From contig DATGID010000136.1 in assembly GCA_035307385.1 (NCBI GenBank), positions 1-64,000 on the forward strand: DNA of 64,000 bases, given 5' to 3'. Below, piece after piece: positions 25,306 to 33,453 of the stretch. Source of the stretch: DATBHW01 sp035307385. GTDB taxonomy: Bacteria; Chloroflexota; Ktedonobacteria; Ktedonobacterales; DATBGS01. Made by a program: the position numbers and the translations under genes. The first letter of the stretch is position 1, and each line of letters opens with the position of its first letter. The notes beneath the pieces were generated by a model. That model was given only the letters and a program-made list of their open reading frames with translations. It did no database searches and was not told the origin of the DNA.

Positions 25306-25373
25306 GGTGGGGGCGTGGTGCAGCGTCAGCACAGGGTTCCAGACATCAGGTTCAACTCCTGGTCACCTCCACT
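25306..25373 (+). ncRNA. tRNA-like element M4 without anticodon arm
   Basis: This 68-nt element has a terminal stem GGTGGGGGCG/CACCTCCACT with one mismatch. The three outer pairs change together relative to M1-M3 (AGC/GCT to GGT/ACT), which is good covariation support for the extended stem. D stem GTGC/GCAC, 12-nt linker AGGGTTCCAGAC, T stem ATCAGG/CCTGGT and T loop TTCAACT follow. It starts 3 nt after T4. Confidence 0.65.
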
Positions 25374-25447
25374 CCCACACGTAGCCAGCGAACGTATACC
25401 TCTTTGCAATCTACGGTATAGGCTCTGCTGAGCATCAGCGAGTTTTT

Positions 25448-27454
25448 ATGAAAGATACCACTCCACCAGCGGACTTACTTGCCGAAGCCGCCAATATAGA
25501 CACACCGCTTGGCCGACTGGATGAGCTGGCGCTCCTGCCGGAGCTGATGCCCATTGTCGCGGCCAATCCTGCCACCTCTGGCGAGACACTGGTGAAACTG
25601 ATGGCTCAAAAGGATACGGCTGTTCGCCAGGCGATAGCCGGAAATCCTAATACGCCCGTTCGGCATCTGCTCACTCTAGCCCGGGAGTTTCCGTTGGAGT
25701 TTCTCAGCAATCCTGTGCTGCCATTATTGAATCTTTCGCAGCCGGATTTCATCAAGAAACTGCCCCAGGATGGTTGGTTGCAGCTTCTGCGCTATGACCT
25801 GGTGCCATCTGTCTGGCTCAAGTGGATACAGCAGGGCTTGATTCTGCCGCTCAGTTGGCAGCGGAGCAACCTGGTGCAAGAACTCCAGTTCCACGTTTCC
25901 ATCGGCGGCGAAGCCACCAGGGGATGGGAAAAGCAAGCCAAAAAAACGCTGCAACAGGACGGGCGCATACAAAACTACCTCTATCGCGTCAATACGCAGG
26001 TATTTCTGCTCAGCATGCTGGCCTTCCCCGGGCTAGCGGCACAATGGGGCGCTGAGCTTCGCAACGCGCGCACTGAATTGCAGCGCCTGGTGCTAGAGCA
26101 TACCCCCGAACTCGACGGCGCCACTCTTGCTGTGCTGGCCCGGGTAGCTGATCTTTCTGTGCGCTGCGCAGTCGCGCGCCACCCGCGCGCACCGGCCAAA
26201 GTCTTGCTCAAGCTCATCGACTATGGTTCTGAACCAGCAGTCAGGCGCGCGGCAGCGAGCAATCCATATATCACGGTGAAGCTGCTGCGACGGCTGGCTG
26301 GCGACGATGACGCGACGGTGCGTCAGGCGGTGGCGCATCATCCCCGCCTGACGCCAGAGGTCTTGGAAACCCTGACGCTTGATGCTGACCCAACTGTGCG
26401 GGCTGCCGTGGCGCTGCATCCCCGGCTCAGTGAGTACATCTATCATTTTCTGGCCGAGGACGCCGAGCCAGCGGTGCGGGCGGCGCTGGCGCACAACGTC
26501 CGCGCGCCGCTGGAAACGCTGATGGCGCTGGCGCACGATGCTGCTCTGGAGGTGCGCGTTGCTCTGGCGCGCAATCCCCGGCTGCCGCCGGAGGTCTTCG
26601 CGCTGCTCTTTCAGGGCAGAAGCACCCAGGGTGAGGGGTTTGCCGTGTTGTTGCAGCAGGAAAACGCGCCAGTGCGTGTTGCCCTGGCGGGTAATTCCCG
26701 GCTGCCGCTGCCCTTGCTGGAGCAGCTTGCCGCCGACCCTGACCCGGCCATCCGTTACCGCCTGGCCGCCAATCCGCGCACACCCATGACACTGCTGGAA
26801 ACCTGGCTAGAAGCAGCGATCAGCAAGCGGGACGAGTTTGCCGGGGATGATGACATGCCGGTCGGCCTGGCTCTGGCGCGCAACCCTCGCGCGACGCCAA
26901 CGATGCTGACGACTCTGGCAGAATATTATGCTGGCAAGGCTGAGAAGTCGTTGGGCATACGCGCCGCTGTGGCCGCGCATTCGCAAACCCCGGTGGACGT
27001 GCTGAGGAAACTGATGACCCATTCTAAACCGCCCATCAGGCGAAGTCTGGCCGCAAATCCGCACACGCCGCCCGATGTACTGAAGCTGCTGCTTGCCACA
27101 GACGAAACCGAGGTATGGGTGCGGGCTGCCCATCATCCGGCAGTGATTGGCGACCAGCGGCGTATGCTGATTAATCTGTTGATCGAGAAAATACGCGAAG
27201 ACCGCACCTCATCGAGTCTGCCAACCTGGTTCTTTTTTCAACAAAAGGACCTTCCTGAAGCGAACTTCGGCAGAATGCTCACCTCAACATCCTGGCGAGA
27301 TCGGTATTGCGTTGCCCGAAGTGCCAGGGCTTCGCAAGAAGTTCTGGCCGCGCTGGCGCACGATGGCAATCGCTTCGTGCGCATGGCCGCCCGCACTGCG
27401 CTCATCAATCGCGCCCGGCTCGCAAAGCGTGAACGCATAAAGAGAGATGTATGA
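25448..27454 (+). CDS. Leucine-rich repeat variant (LRV) protein
   Basis: This 668-residue protein consists mainly of ~24-residue repeats of the LRV type, with the recurring pattern D-P-x-V-R-x-A-x-A-x-x-P-R-L-x-x-x-x-L (for example DPTVRAAVALHPRL, DPAIRYRLAANPRTPMTLLE). LRV solenoids are alternating alpha and 3-10 helices expected to bind partners. There is no catalytic motif, signal peptide or membrane helix. The ribosome binding site is weak. The stop overlaps the MoxR-type ATPase start (ATGA), so the two proteins are coupled, and the LRV protein may be the substrate-recognition part of the ATPase system. Confidence 0.82.
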   Translation: MKDTTPPADLLAEAANIDTPLGRLDELALLPELMPIVAANPATSGETLVKLMAQKDTAVRQAIAGNPNTPVRHLLTLAREFPLEFLSNPVLPLLNLSQPDFIKKLPQDGWLQLLRYDLVPSVWLKWIQQGLILPLSWQRSNLVQELQFHVSIGGEATRGWEKQAKKTLQQDGRIQNYLYRVNTQVFLLSMLAFPGLAAQWGAELRNARTELQRLVLEHTPELDGATLAVLARVADLSVRCAVARHPRAPAKVLLKLIDYGSEPAVRRAAASNPYITVKLLRRLAGDDDATVRQAVAHHPRLTPEVLETLTLDADPTVRAAVALHPRLSEYIYHFLAEDAEPAVRAALAHNVRAPLETLMALAHDAALEVRVALARNPRLPPEVFALLFQGRSTQGEGFAVLLQQENAPVRVALAGNSRLPLPLLEQLAADPDPAIRYRLAANPRTPMTLLETWLEAAISKRDEFAGDDDMPVGLALARNPRATPTMLTTLAEYYAGKAEKSLGIRAAVAAHSQTPVDVLRKLMTHSKPPIRRSLAANPHTPPDVLKLLLATDETEVWVRAAHHPAVIGDQRRMLINLLIEKIREDRTSSSLPTWFFFQQKDLPEANFGRMLTSTSWRDRYCVARSARASQEVLAALAHDGNRFVRMAARTALINRARLAKRERIKRDV

Positions 27455-28455
27455 CACCTGAAGCGTTAGCAACCTTTCTGAAGAAGTTAATCGACCATGA
27501 TCTGAAGCTGAGCACCATGATCTGGGGGCCGCCGGGCATCGGGAAATCGAGCATTGTTGCCCAGACCGCCCAGGCGCATAACATCGAAATGATCGATCTG
27601 CGCCTTTCGCAGCTTGCGCCCACCGATCTGCGCGGGCTGCCGGTGGCCGATCACGAACGCAGCATCTCGCGCTGGTATCCGCCGGAGTTTCTGCCGCGCG
27701 AAGGGCGCGGTGTGCTCTTTCTCGATGAAGTCAATCTGGCTCCGCCCGCTATTCAGGGCATTGCCCAGCAGTTGATTCTGGACCGGAAAGTTGGCTCATA
27801 CGCTGTGCCGGATGGGTGGTTCATCTGGGCGGCAGGCAATCGCAAAGAGGACCGCGCCGCCGTCTTCGATATGCCCGCGCCGCTGGCAAATCGCTTTATC
27901 CATCTGGTCGTGGAATCGGACTTCGAAAGCTTCAAAGCCTACGCCGTCGGCCATGGCATTCACGAACATCTGCTGGCGTTTCTCTCGTTCCGCCCGGCGC
28001 TGCTGCACAAGCTCGACCCGCAGCAGCCCGCCTGGCCGTCGCCGCGCTCGTGGATGATGGCAAACGCACTCTATCATGCGGGGTTGGACATGGCACCCGT
28101 CGTGGGGATAGGCGCTGCCGCCGAGTTCAGTTCCTTTGTCGCCATCTATCGGCGGCTGCCCGATGTTGCCCAAATCCTGCGGGGCAAGGGCCAGGAAATT
28201 CCGTTCCCCAAAGAGCCATCGCTGTGCTACGCGGTGACAGCGGCGCTGACCATGCGCGCCGCGTCGTTGAACGAAAGCTATCTGGCGTTTCAATGGATGG
28301 CGACGAAAGCCACCGCCGAATGGGTGCAACTGTATGCCACCGATCTTTTCCGGATGGCAAACGCGCGCAACGAACTTGGCAAGCTAGCGCTGATGGTGAA
28401 GCAGGACAAGCGCTTGCAGCAGATGTACAGCGAATACATGACGCTGTTGGGCTAG
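27451..28455 (+). CDS. MoxR-like AAA+ ATPase
   Basis: This 334-residue ATPase has Walker A GPPGIGKSS (residues 26-34), Walker B GVLFLDEVNLAPP (near 88-100), the sensor/arginine region ADHERSISRWYPPEFLP before it, and AAGNRKEDRAAVFDMPAPLA around residue 128. This is the AAA_5/MoxR group, in which an ATPase works with a VWA protein to remodel or mature a target. It overlaps the LRV gene by four bases and is followed 3 bp later by a VWA-containing protein, matching the MoxR-VWA pairing. It is not close to CoxD in obvious features. Confidence 0.9.
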   Translation: MTPEALATFLKKLIDHDLKLSTMIWGPPGIGKSSIVAQTAQAHNIEMIDLRLSQLAPTDLRGLPVADHERSISRWYPPEFLPREGRGVLFLDEVNLAPPAIQGIAQQLILDRKVGSYAVPDGWFIWAAGNRKEDRAAVFDMPAPLANRFIHLVVESDFESFKAYAVGHGIHEHLLAFLSFRPALLHKLDPQQPAWPSPRSWMMANALYHAGLDMAPVVGIGAAAEFSSFVAIYRRLPDVAQILRGKGQEIPFPKEPSLCYAVTAALTMRAASLNESYLAFQWMATKATAEWVQLYATDLFRMANARNELGKLALMVKQDKRLQQMYSEYMTLLG

Positions 28456-28458
28456 AAG

Positions 28459-29586
28459 ATGGACAACGCACACGACACGCTTCAACGACAGATCACAGCC
28501 ACCATTCTGCAACTGCGCACGCGTTCGCCCTTCTTTGCGACGCTGGTGCTGTTTGCGCGCACGCTCCTGACAGAAACGGTTCCCACCGCCGCAACAGACG
28601 GGCGCGATATTTTCCTCAACGTCGCCTTCTGGAACGGCCTGACTCCACCGCAGCGGCTGGGGCTGCTGGCGCACGAAGTATTGCACGCCGCGCTGCTGCA
28701 CGTCTACCGGCGTGGGCCACGCGACCCGCTGCTCTGGAACATTGCCGCCGATATTGTGGTGAACGGCGTCATCCTGGCTCAGCCCGGCTTCGAGTTGCCC
28801 GTGGGCCATCTGCGCGAAAAAAGCCTGGAGCACCTGAGCGTGGAGGAAGTTTATCATCTGCTGCAAGCCGACCCGGATAAGTATATGAGCGTGCTGAGCA
28901 TCGTCGATTTGCTCTTGCCCAGCGGTTTAGACCAGGATGGCACCGCGCAGCAAGGATACTGGCGACACGCCTTGCAGCAGGCGCAGACGCTGGCCGATAT
29001 GCTGGGCAAGGGCAATCTGCCTGCGGGTCTGCAACGCGAGATGACACACCTCAGCCCATCTCAGCTTGATTGGCGCTCCTACCTCTGGCGCTTCCTGGTG
29101 CAGACGCCAACGGACTTTGAAGCATTTGACCGCCGCTTCATCGGGCAGGAACTCTATCTGGAGACGCTTTCAGGGACAAACGTGCGCGTAGCCGTGGCGG
29201 TGGATACCAGCGGCTCGGTGGGCGGGAAAGAGATGGCCCTGTTTCTGGGCGAGGTGCGCGGCATTCTGAGCGCTTATCCGCATCTGGTGGCAATGCTCTA
29301 CTACGTCGATGCTGCCTGTAACGGCCCCCATGAACTGACCGCCCAGGCAGAGCTTCCCGCGCCGGTTGGCGGCGGCGGGACCGATTTCCGACCATTCTTC
29401 CAGGCGGTGCTGGACGAGCAAACCAACCAGCGCCCGGCCCTGTGCATCTATCTTACCGATGGCATGGGTACATTTCCCTCCGAAGCGCCGTCCATCCCAA
29501 CCCTCTGGGTGCTCACGCCTGGGGGCATCAGCGCGCAGCAGATACCTTTTGGCGAGACCGTTCGGCTGATTCCCGAGCCGGAATAA
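28459..29586 (+). CDS. DUF2201-like putative metallopeptidase with C-terminal VWA-like domain
   Basis: This 375-residue protein has an N-terminal metallopeptidase-like domain with the zinc motif HEVLH at residues 72-76 (LLAHEVLHAALLH) and a downstream Asn-Ile-Ala-Ala-Asp segment. The C-terminal VWA-like domain has DTSGS beginning at D249 (VAVAVDTSGSVGGKEMALFL) and a GGGGTDFRPFF loop, both expected at a metal-ion adhesion site. It forms a three-gene set with the MoxR ATPase and the LRV protein. Whether the HExxH is catalytic is not known. The gene ends at a long hairpin. Confidence 0.87.
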   Translation: MDNAHDTLQRQITATILQLRTRSPFFATLVLFARTLLTETVPTAATDGRDIFLNVAFWNGLTPPQRLGLLAHEVLHAALLHVYRRGPRDPLLWNIAADIVVNGVILAQPGFELPVGHLREKSLEHLSVEEVYHLLQADPDKYMSVLSIVDLLLPSGLDQDGTAQQGYWRHALQQAQTLADMLGKGNLPAGLQREMTHLSPSQLDWRSYLWRFLVQTPTDFEAFDRRFIGQELYLETLSGTNVRVAVAVDTSGSVGGKEMALFLGEVRGILSAYPHLVAMLYYVDAACNGPHELTAQAELPAPVGGGGTDFRPFFQAVLDEQTNQRPALCIYLTDGMGTFPSEAPSIPTLWVLTPGGISAQQIPFGETVRLIPEPE

Positions 29587-29601
29587 CGGCTACAGGGATT
29601 G

Positions 29602-29653
29602 ATGAGCAGCCCGCCTCACTCGTTGTTGCCAACGAGTGAGGCGGGCTGCTCAT
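29602..29653. terminator. Perfect 24-bp hairpin between convergent genes
   Basis: 29602-29625 and 29630-29653 are exact complements (stem core GAGCAGCCCGCCTCACTCG) around a TTGC loop. It lies between the stops of the VWA gene and the VOC gene. It has no T run, so termination may rely on the very stable stem or on Rho. Confidence 0.75.
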
Positions 29654-29659
29654 GCGTTG

Positions 29660-30097
29660 CTATGCCTGCGCTTCTTGCAAAGTTTTAGCCGAGTCAAAAC
29701 TGCCGGAGAGCAGAACAATATTGCCATCAGGGTCTTTCACCATGGCAAAATACATCTTAAAGGACGTTTCATAGGGAGCACGATAGCTCTGGTAACCCAG
29801 CCTGATGAGTTCATCGTACTTTGCAATCACAGCCGTTTGGGTTTCCAGGAAAAACTCCAGAATAGCAGGATAGCTCTGTGCTGCTTCTGAAGGCCCAGCA
29901 TCCTCCTGCCTGGCAAACCAGGGGTCCCAGCGCTTGGGTTTGGAATCCAGAAAGAATGTTAGGTTTCCCATCTTGACATCAATATGCGTTTTGTGTTCGC
30001 TCTCTTCGGGAAAATCAACGCCAAGCTGCCGATAAAATTGCAGCGACTTGTCCATATCCTGCACAATCAAGCCGAGCATACAAAGTTCGAGCGCCAT
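29660..30097 (-). CDS. VOC-family (glyoxalase/dioxygenase superfamily) protein
   Basis: This 145-residue protein has two beta-alpha-beta-beta-beta modules. The first begins LCMLGLIVQDMDKSLQFYRQ, and the second ends MYFAMVKDPDGNIVLLSG, the usual C-terminal metal-ligand region of VOC enzymes. The start ATG 30097 has GAAAGGAACG upstream. Such small stand-alone members include glyoxalases, antibiotic-resistance proteins and dioxygenases; nothing here decides between them. It lies beside an AraC regulator in the same direction. Confidence 0.85.
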   Translation of the reverse strand: MALELCMLGLIVQDMDKSLQFYRQLGVDFPEESEHKTHIDVKMGNLTFFLDSKPKRWDPWFARQEDAGPSEAAQSYPAILEFFLETQTAVIAKYDELIRLGYQSYRAPYETSFKMYFAMVKDPDGNIVLLSGSFDSAKTLQEAQA

Positions 30098-30230
30098 GTG
30101 TTCGTTCCTTTCGCTGTTCGTGTAAGCCACAACAGGCTGATGCCTCATCAGCCTGTCCTATAGTGATACTGCGGAGAACGGGCGCGGTTCTTACAGATTT
30201 GTGCGAAGTTTGTTAAAAACGTGCGCAGCC

Positions 30231-31157
30231 CTAACGACCGTGCCGATAGGCGCGTGGAGTGACGCCGCGCTGCTGCTTGAAGACGCTGGTCAGATGGCTC
30301 TGGTTGGCAAAGCCGGTCTCCAGCGCAATCTGCGCCAGGGGCATATCTGTTTCTTTGAGGAGATGCTGCGCGCGTTCAAGCCGCTGGCGCAGCACAAATT
30401 GATGCGGACTTTCGCCGGTTGTCCGGCGGAACAGGCGCGCAAAATGATACGGGCTGAAGCTGGTCTGCTGGGCCAGCGCGTCCAGGGAAAGCTCCTGGCC
30501 GAGATGCGCCTCGACGAAGTCTATGACTCGCCTCATCTGCTGCTGTGTCAGCCCGCGTGCTGGCTCCTTGAGGGCAAGCCCGCGAGCGGTATAGTGGCGC
30601 AAGAGATGCACAGCAAGCATCTGCGCAGCCGTCTGGGCATATAACTTTCCGGCAGGTGCCTGCTGCTCCAGTTCACGCCACAGCGCAAAGCCGATTTGCA
30701 TCAGCAGCGGGTCTTGAAAGCCAGAGCGACCCACCACGGCCAGGCGCGTGGGGTTACAGCCGCCCACTTCTTCGGCGGTGCGCGCCACCAGGTTCTGGCT
30801 CAAATGGAGGTGCAGCGTCTGTGTCGGTTCGGGGGTGAGGCTCTTCCAGCGCACCTCATAGGGCGAGCCGCCGCCTGGCCGGAGCATCAAATCGCCTGGC
30901 CGAAGCTGCTGCGCGCGCCAGGGACCACGCGGCTGCCGCTGCTCCAGATGCATCGCGCCGCCCGCGAACAAAATCAGTGAAATATCGGGCTGATCGGTCG
31001 TCATCCAGCCGTCAAGCTCCATTGGCTCATGGAACGCCTGCACGAGCAACCCTTCCCAGCCCATATCCTCGCTGGAAAGATAGAGCAGCGGCGTTTCAGG
31101 CGCGCGCTCGGGGGCGCGCAGCCGTGTATGTTGAGCAGTGACCAGTGGCTCAGTCAT
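30231..31157 (-). CDS. AraC-family transcriptional regulator
   Basis: This 308-residue protein has an N-terminal cupin-like sensor domain (ISLILFAGGAMHLEQRQPRG, LRPGDLMLRPGGGSPYEV) and two C-terminal AraC helix-turn-helix motifs (LSLDALAQQTSFSPYHFARL and MPLAQIALETGFANQSHLTS, followed by FKQQRGVTPRAYR). Sugar- or aromatic-responsive activators share this layout. It diverges from nothing and is followed by the VOC gene. The effector is unknown. Confidence 0.92.
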   Translation of the reverse strand: MTEPLVTAQHTRLRAPERAPETPLLYLSSEDMGWEGLLVQAFHEPMELDGWMTTDQPDISLILFAGGAMHLEQRQPRGPWRAQQLRPGDLMLRPGGGSPYEVRWKSLTPEPTQTLHLHLSQNLVARTAEEVGGCNPTRLAVVGRSGFQDPLLMQIGFALWRELEQQAPAGKLYAQTAAQMLAVHLLRHYTARGLALKEPARGLTQQQMRRVIDFVEAHLGQELSLDALAQQTSFSPYHFARLFRRTTGESPHQFVLRQRLERAQHLLKETDMPLAQIALETGFANQSHLTSVFKQQRGVTPRAYRHGR

Positions 31158-31233
31158 CGCGATCGCTCATCTCGTTCGCTGGAAAAGAAGCCTGCTACAT
31201 TTTACCATTATGTGAGCAAGAGTAGGATAGGCT

Positions 31234-33225
31234 TTACGCTTCCAGGTTGAGCCAGCGCACATCCTCGGGCGTCAGTTCAACGTCCAACCCCAGAAAAGAG
31301 GTGCGCGTCTCGGAGAGCAGGCGCGGCCCAATCAGCGGAAAAGTGGGGAATGGCTGGCAGAGCACATAAGCCAGCGCGATGCTGATGGGCAGCACGCCGC
31401 GCTGCCGGGCCAGTTCGCTGACGCGCTCAAGGCGTTGGAAATTGTCCTCACTGTACCAGCAGCGCACCAGCTCCGCATCGGAACGATCTTCCGGATGGGC
31501 GCGGCCTGTGAAGAAGCCCCGCGCTTGACTCGACCAGGGCATCAGCGGCATCTGCTGTTCGGTCAGCCAGGCGCGCGAGCGCGCATCAGAGGCAGAAATG
31601 CAGCCAGCCCAGACGGGGTCGATCATGCGCGCCAGACTAAAGTTGTTGCTGATCACCGAAAAGCCCACCATGCCGTGTTCAGCCGCCCAGCGATTCGCCT
31701 CTGCCACGCGCTCGATCGACCAGTTCGAGGCCCCAAAGACGCGCATCCGCCCGGCGCTTTTGTGCTCGTTGAGCACACTGATAAACTCGCCAACCGGAAT
31801 GGCCGGATTATCGCGATGCAGCATATAGATATCGACATACTCCGTCTGCAAGCGCTCCAGGCTCTGAAGGTGTTGCCTGGTCAGCGATTCCGGGTCGCAA
31901 TGCGGCGTATGCGCGCCCTTATCGAGAATGACCACCTGCTCGCGCACCCCGCGATTCTGTATCCACTGGCCCAGCATGCGCTCGCACGCGCCGCCGCCAT
32001 AGGTATAGGCCGTGTCGAAGCAGTTGCCGCCGCGCTCAAAGAAATCATCGAACATGGCAGCGGCATGAGGCCAGGTAAGCTGATTATCAGCGCCCATCAC
32101 CAGGTGTGAAATCGGCTTTTCAACGCCCGCGATACGGCCATATTTCATTCGACAGTCTGGCCGCACCTGCAACGGGCGCTGATAGATGGGCAGTGTCTGC
32201 CCCGGGCCATCCGGCTGCTCCACGTCGTAGACGACGCCGAGGGCTGCGCGCCACTGGTCTTGGGTTTTGAGATTGCCCAGCGTATCTTCCCAGGACATCT
32301 GCGGCGACTGGCGCTCTTCCAGATGCGCGGCAACGGCATCGGCTTCCAGTGCATATTGATTTTCTCCGATACCGACTGCTATTTCCTGGCGTTCGCTGCC
32401 GCGCTGCAACACCAGATTGACCGGCTCACCCACCACCGGCAGCCAGGGCGCGGATATCAGAATCGACCCCTCGGTGCCAAACACGCGCACGACATCCTCG
32501 CCCTGCACGCGCACACCCGTCCATAGTTGGGCCACAATATCGCCAGGAAAGGCCAGCGCAGCCACCGTATATTCATCAACGCCCGTCTCGCCAATATGGC
32601 CGACAGCCGTGACCTGCACCGGCTCTGCGAAAGCTTTGCCCAGCGCCGCGCCCGCAATCAGGCGCGCCATCGATGTGCAATATCCGCCTACGTCCAGAAT
32701 GCCGCCGCCGCCCAGCGCATTATTCAGCAACCGGCTCTGCGGGTTAGCGTCCGCAGCAAAGCTGAACGTTGCTTGAATGACTCGCACCTCACCAATTGCG
32801 CCCTCGCGAATCAATTCGAGCAGTTTTGCTATCTGGGGATGGCAGCGATACATATAGGCTTCCATCAGGAAGATATCGTGCCGCACCGCTGCCTCGACAA
32901 TCGTCATGGCCTGCGCATGGTTAAGCGCCAGCGGTTTCTCACAGAGGATATGCTTGCCAGCTTCAGCCGCCTTGATCGACCACTCGGCATGCCAGGGATG
33001 CGGCGTCGCGATGTAGATGGCCTGCACCCCCTTGTCAGCAAGCACTTCGTCATAGCTGGCATACGCTTGTGGAATCTCCCAGGCAGCGGCAAATGCTTCG
33101 GCAGCTTCCAGCGAGCGGCTGCCCACAGCTATCAGTCTGCCGGTACGGGATGCTCTCACCCCGGCGGCAAATATGCCCGCGATTCGCCCGGTTCCAAGAA
33201 TGCCCCAATTCAACTGCTCGCTCAT
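31234..33225 (-). CDS. Gfo/Idh/MocA oxidoreductase fused to an aldo/keto reductase
   Basis: This 663-residue two-enzyme fusion has a Gfo/Idh/MocA dehydrogenase at residues 1-~340, with NAD fold LNWGILGTGRIAGIFAAGVR and catalytic motif GKHILCEKPLALNHAQA. Residues ~350-663 form an aldo/keto reductase, with DTAYTYGGGACERMLGQW (catalytic Tyr), VVILDKGAH (Lys) and VDIYMLHRDNP (His). One polypeptide could oxidise and reduce a sugar in turn. The start ATG 33225 follows AGGAGAAGA; the longer reading lies in the promoter region of the galactosidase gene. It diverges from the galactan locus, so a sugar substrate is plausible. Confidence 0.9.
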   Translation of the reverse strand: MSEQLNWGILGTGRIAGIFAAGVRASRTGRLIAVGSRSLEAAEAFAAAWEIPQAYASYDEVLADKGVQAIYIATPHPWHAEWSIKAAEAGKHILCEKPLALNHAQAMTIVEAAVRHDIFLMEAYMYRCHPQIAKLLELIREGAIGEVRVIQATFSFAADANPQSRLLNNALGGGGILDVGGYCTSMARLIAGAALGKAFAEPVQVTAVGHIGETGVDEYTVAALAFPGDIVAQLWTGVRVQGEDVVRVFGTEGSILISAPWLPVVGEPVNLVLQRGSERQEIAVGIGENQYALEADAVAAHLEERQSPQMSWEDTLGNLKTQDQWRAALGVVYDVEQPDGPGQTLPIYQRPLQVRPDCRMKYGRIAGVEKPISHLVMGADNQLTWPHAAAMFDDFFERGGNCFDTAYTYGGGACERMLGQWIQNRGVREQVVILDKGAHTPHCDPESLTRQHLQSLERLQTEYVDIYMLHRDNPAIPVGEFISVLNEHKSAGRMRVFGASNWSIERVAEANRWAAEHGMVGFSVISNNFSLARMIDPVWAGCISASDARSRAWLTEQQMPLMPWSSQARGFFTGRAHPEDRSDAELVRCWYSEDNFQRLERVSELARQRGVLPISIALAYVLCQPFPTFPLIGPRLLSETRTSFLGLDVELTPEDVRWLNLEA

Positions 33226-33334
33226 CTGGCTTCTTCTCCTCACAATACTGCTCGTAAAGATGATAATACCATTCAGGCCGCACATCCTACAGAGGCCATT
33301 TGCGTGATCGTCGGTTGGGTTGCGCCGTCACCTC

Positions 33335-33363
33335 TTGACATGGACCGGTACATCAAGTATACT
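33335..33363 (+). promoter_or_regulatory. Promoter of the GH35 gene with operator inside the spacer
   Basis: TTGACA (33335-33340), 17 bp, TATACT (33358-33363). The spacer begins with TGGACCGGTACA (33341-33352), a LacI-type palindromic half-site pair. A repressor bound here would cover both promoter hexamers. Confidence 0.8.
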
Positions 33364-33372
33364 CTCCTCAAA

Positions 33373-33384
33373 TGGACCGGTCAA
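33373..33384 (+). promoter_or_regulatory. Second LacI-type operator before the GH35 gene
   Basis: TGGACCGGTCAA lies just downstream of the -10 and differs from the perfect palindrome TGGACCGGTCCA at one position. Its centre is 32 bp, about three helical turns, from the first operator. Confidence 0.75.
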
Positions 33385-33453
33385 CCTCAGCACATCCTAC
33401 GTGTTTCTCCTACTCTTTCCCTGTCGTGGCTGGTTATGAAGGGAGACGATTGT

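Noticed and set aside
24490..25373. The repeats read as a CRISPR array or transposon repeats
   Set aside because: Repeat units are 68-85 nt with internal cloverleaf pairing and promoters between them. There are no uniform spacers, cas genes or transposase.
27451..29586. MoxR and VWA genes as the missing CoxD and CoxE
   Set aside because: They lie 20 kb from the cox operon on the other strand and are coupled to an LRV gene. The VWA protein carries an HExxH domain not expected in CoxE.
32527..33453. N-terminal extension of the GH35 enzyme
   Set aside because: It runs antisense through the oxidoreductase fusion and across the operator-bearing promoter. GH35 homology begins after 33454.
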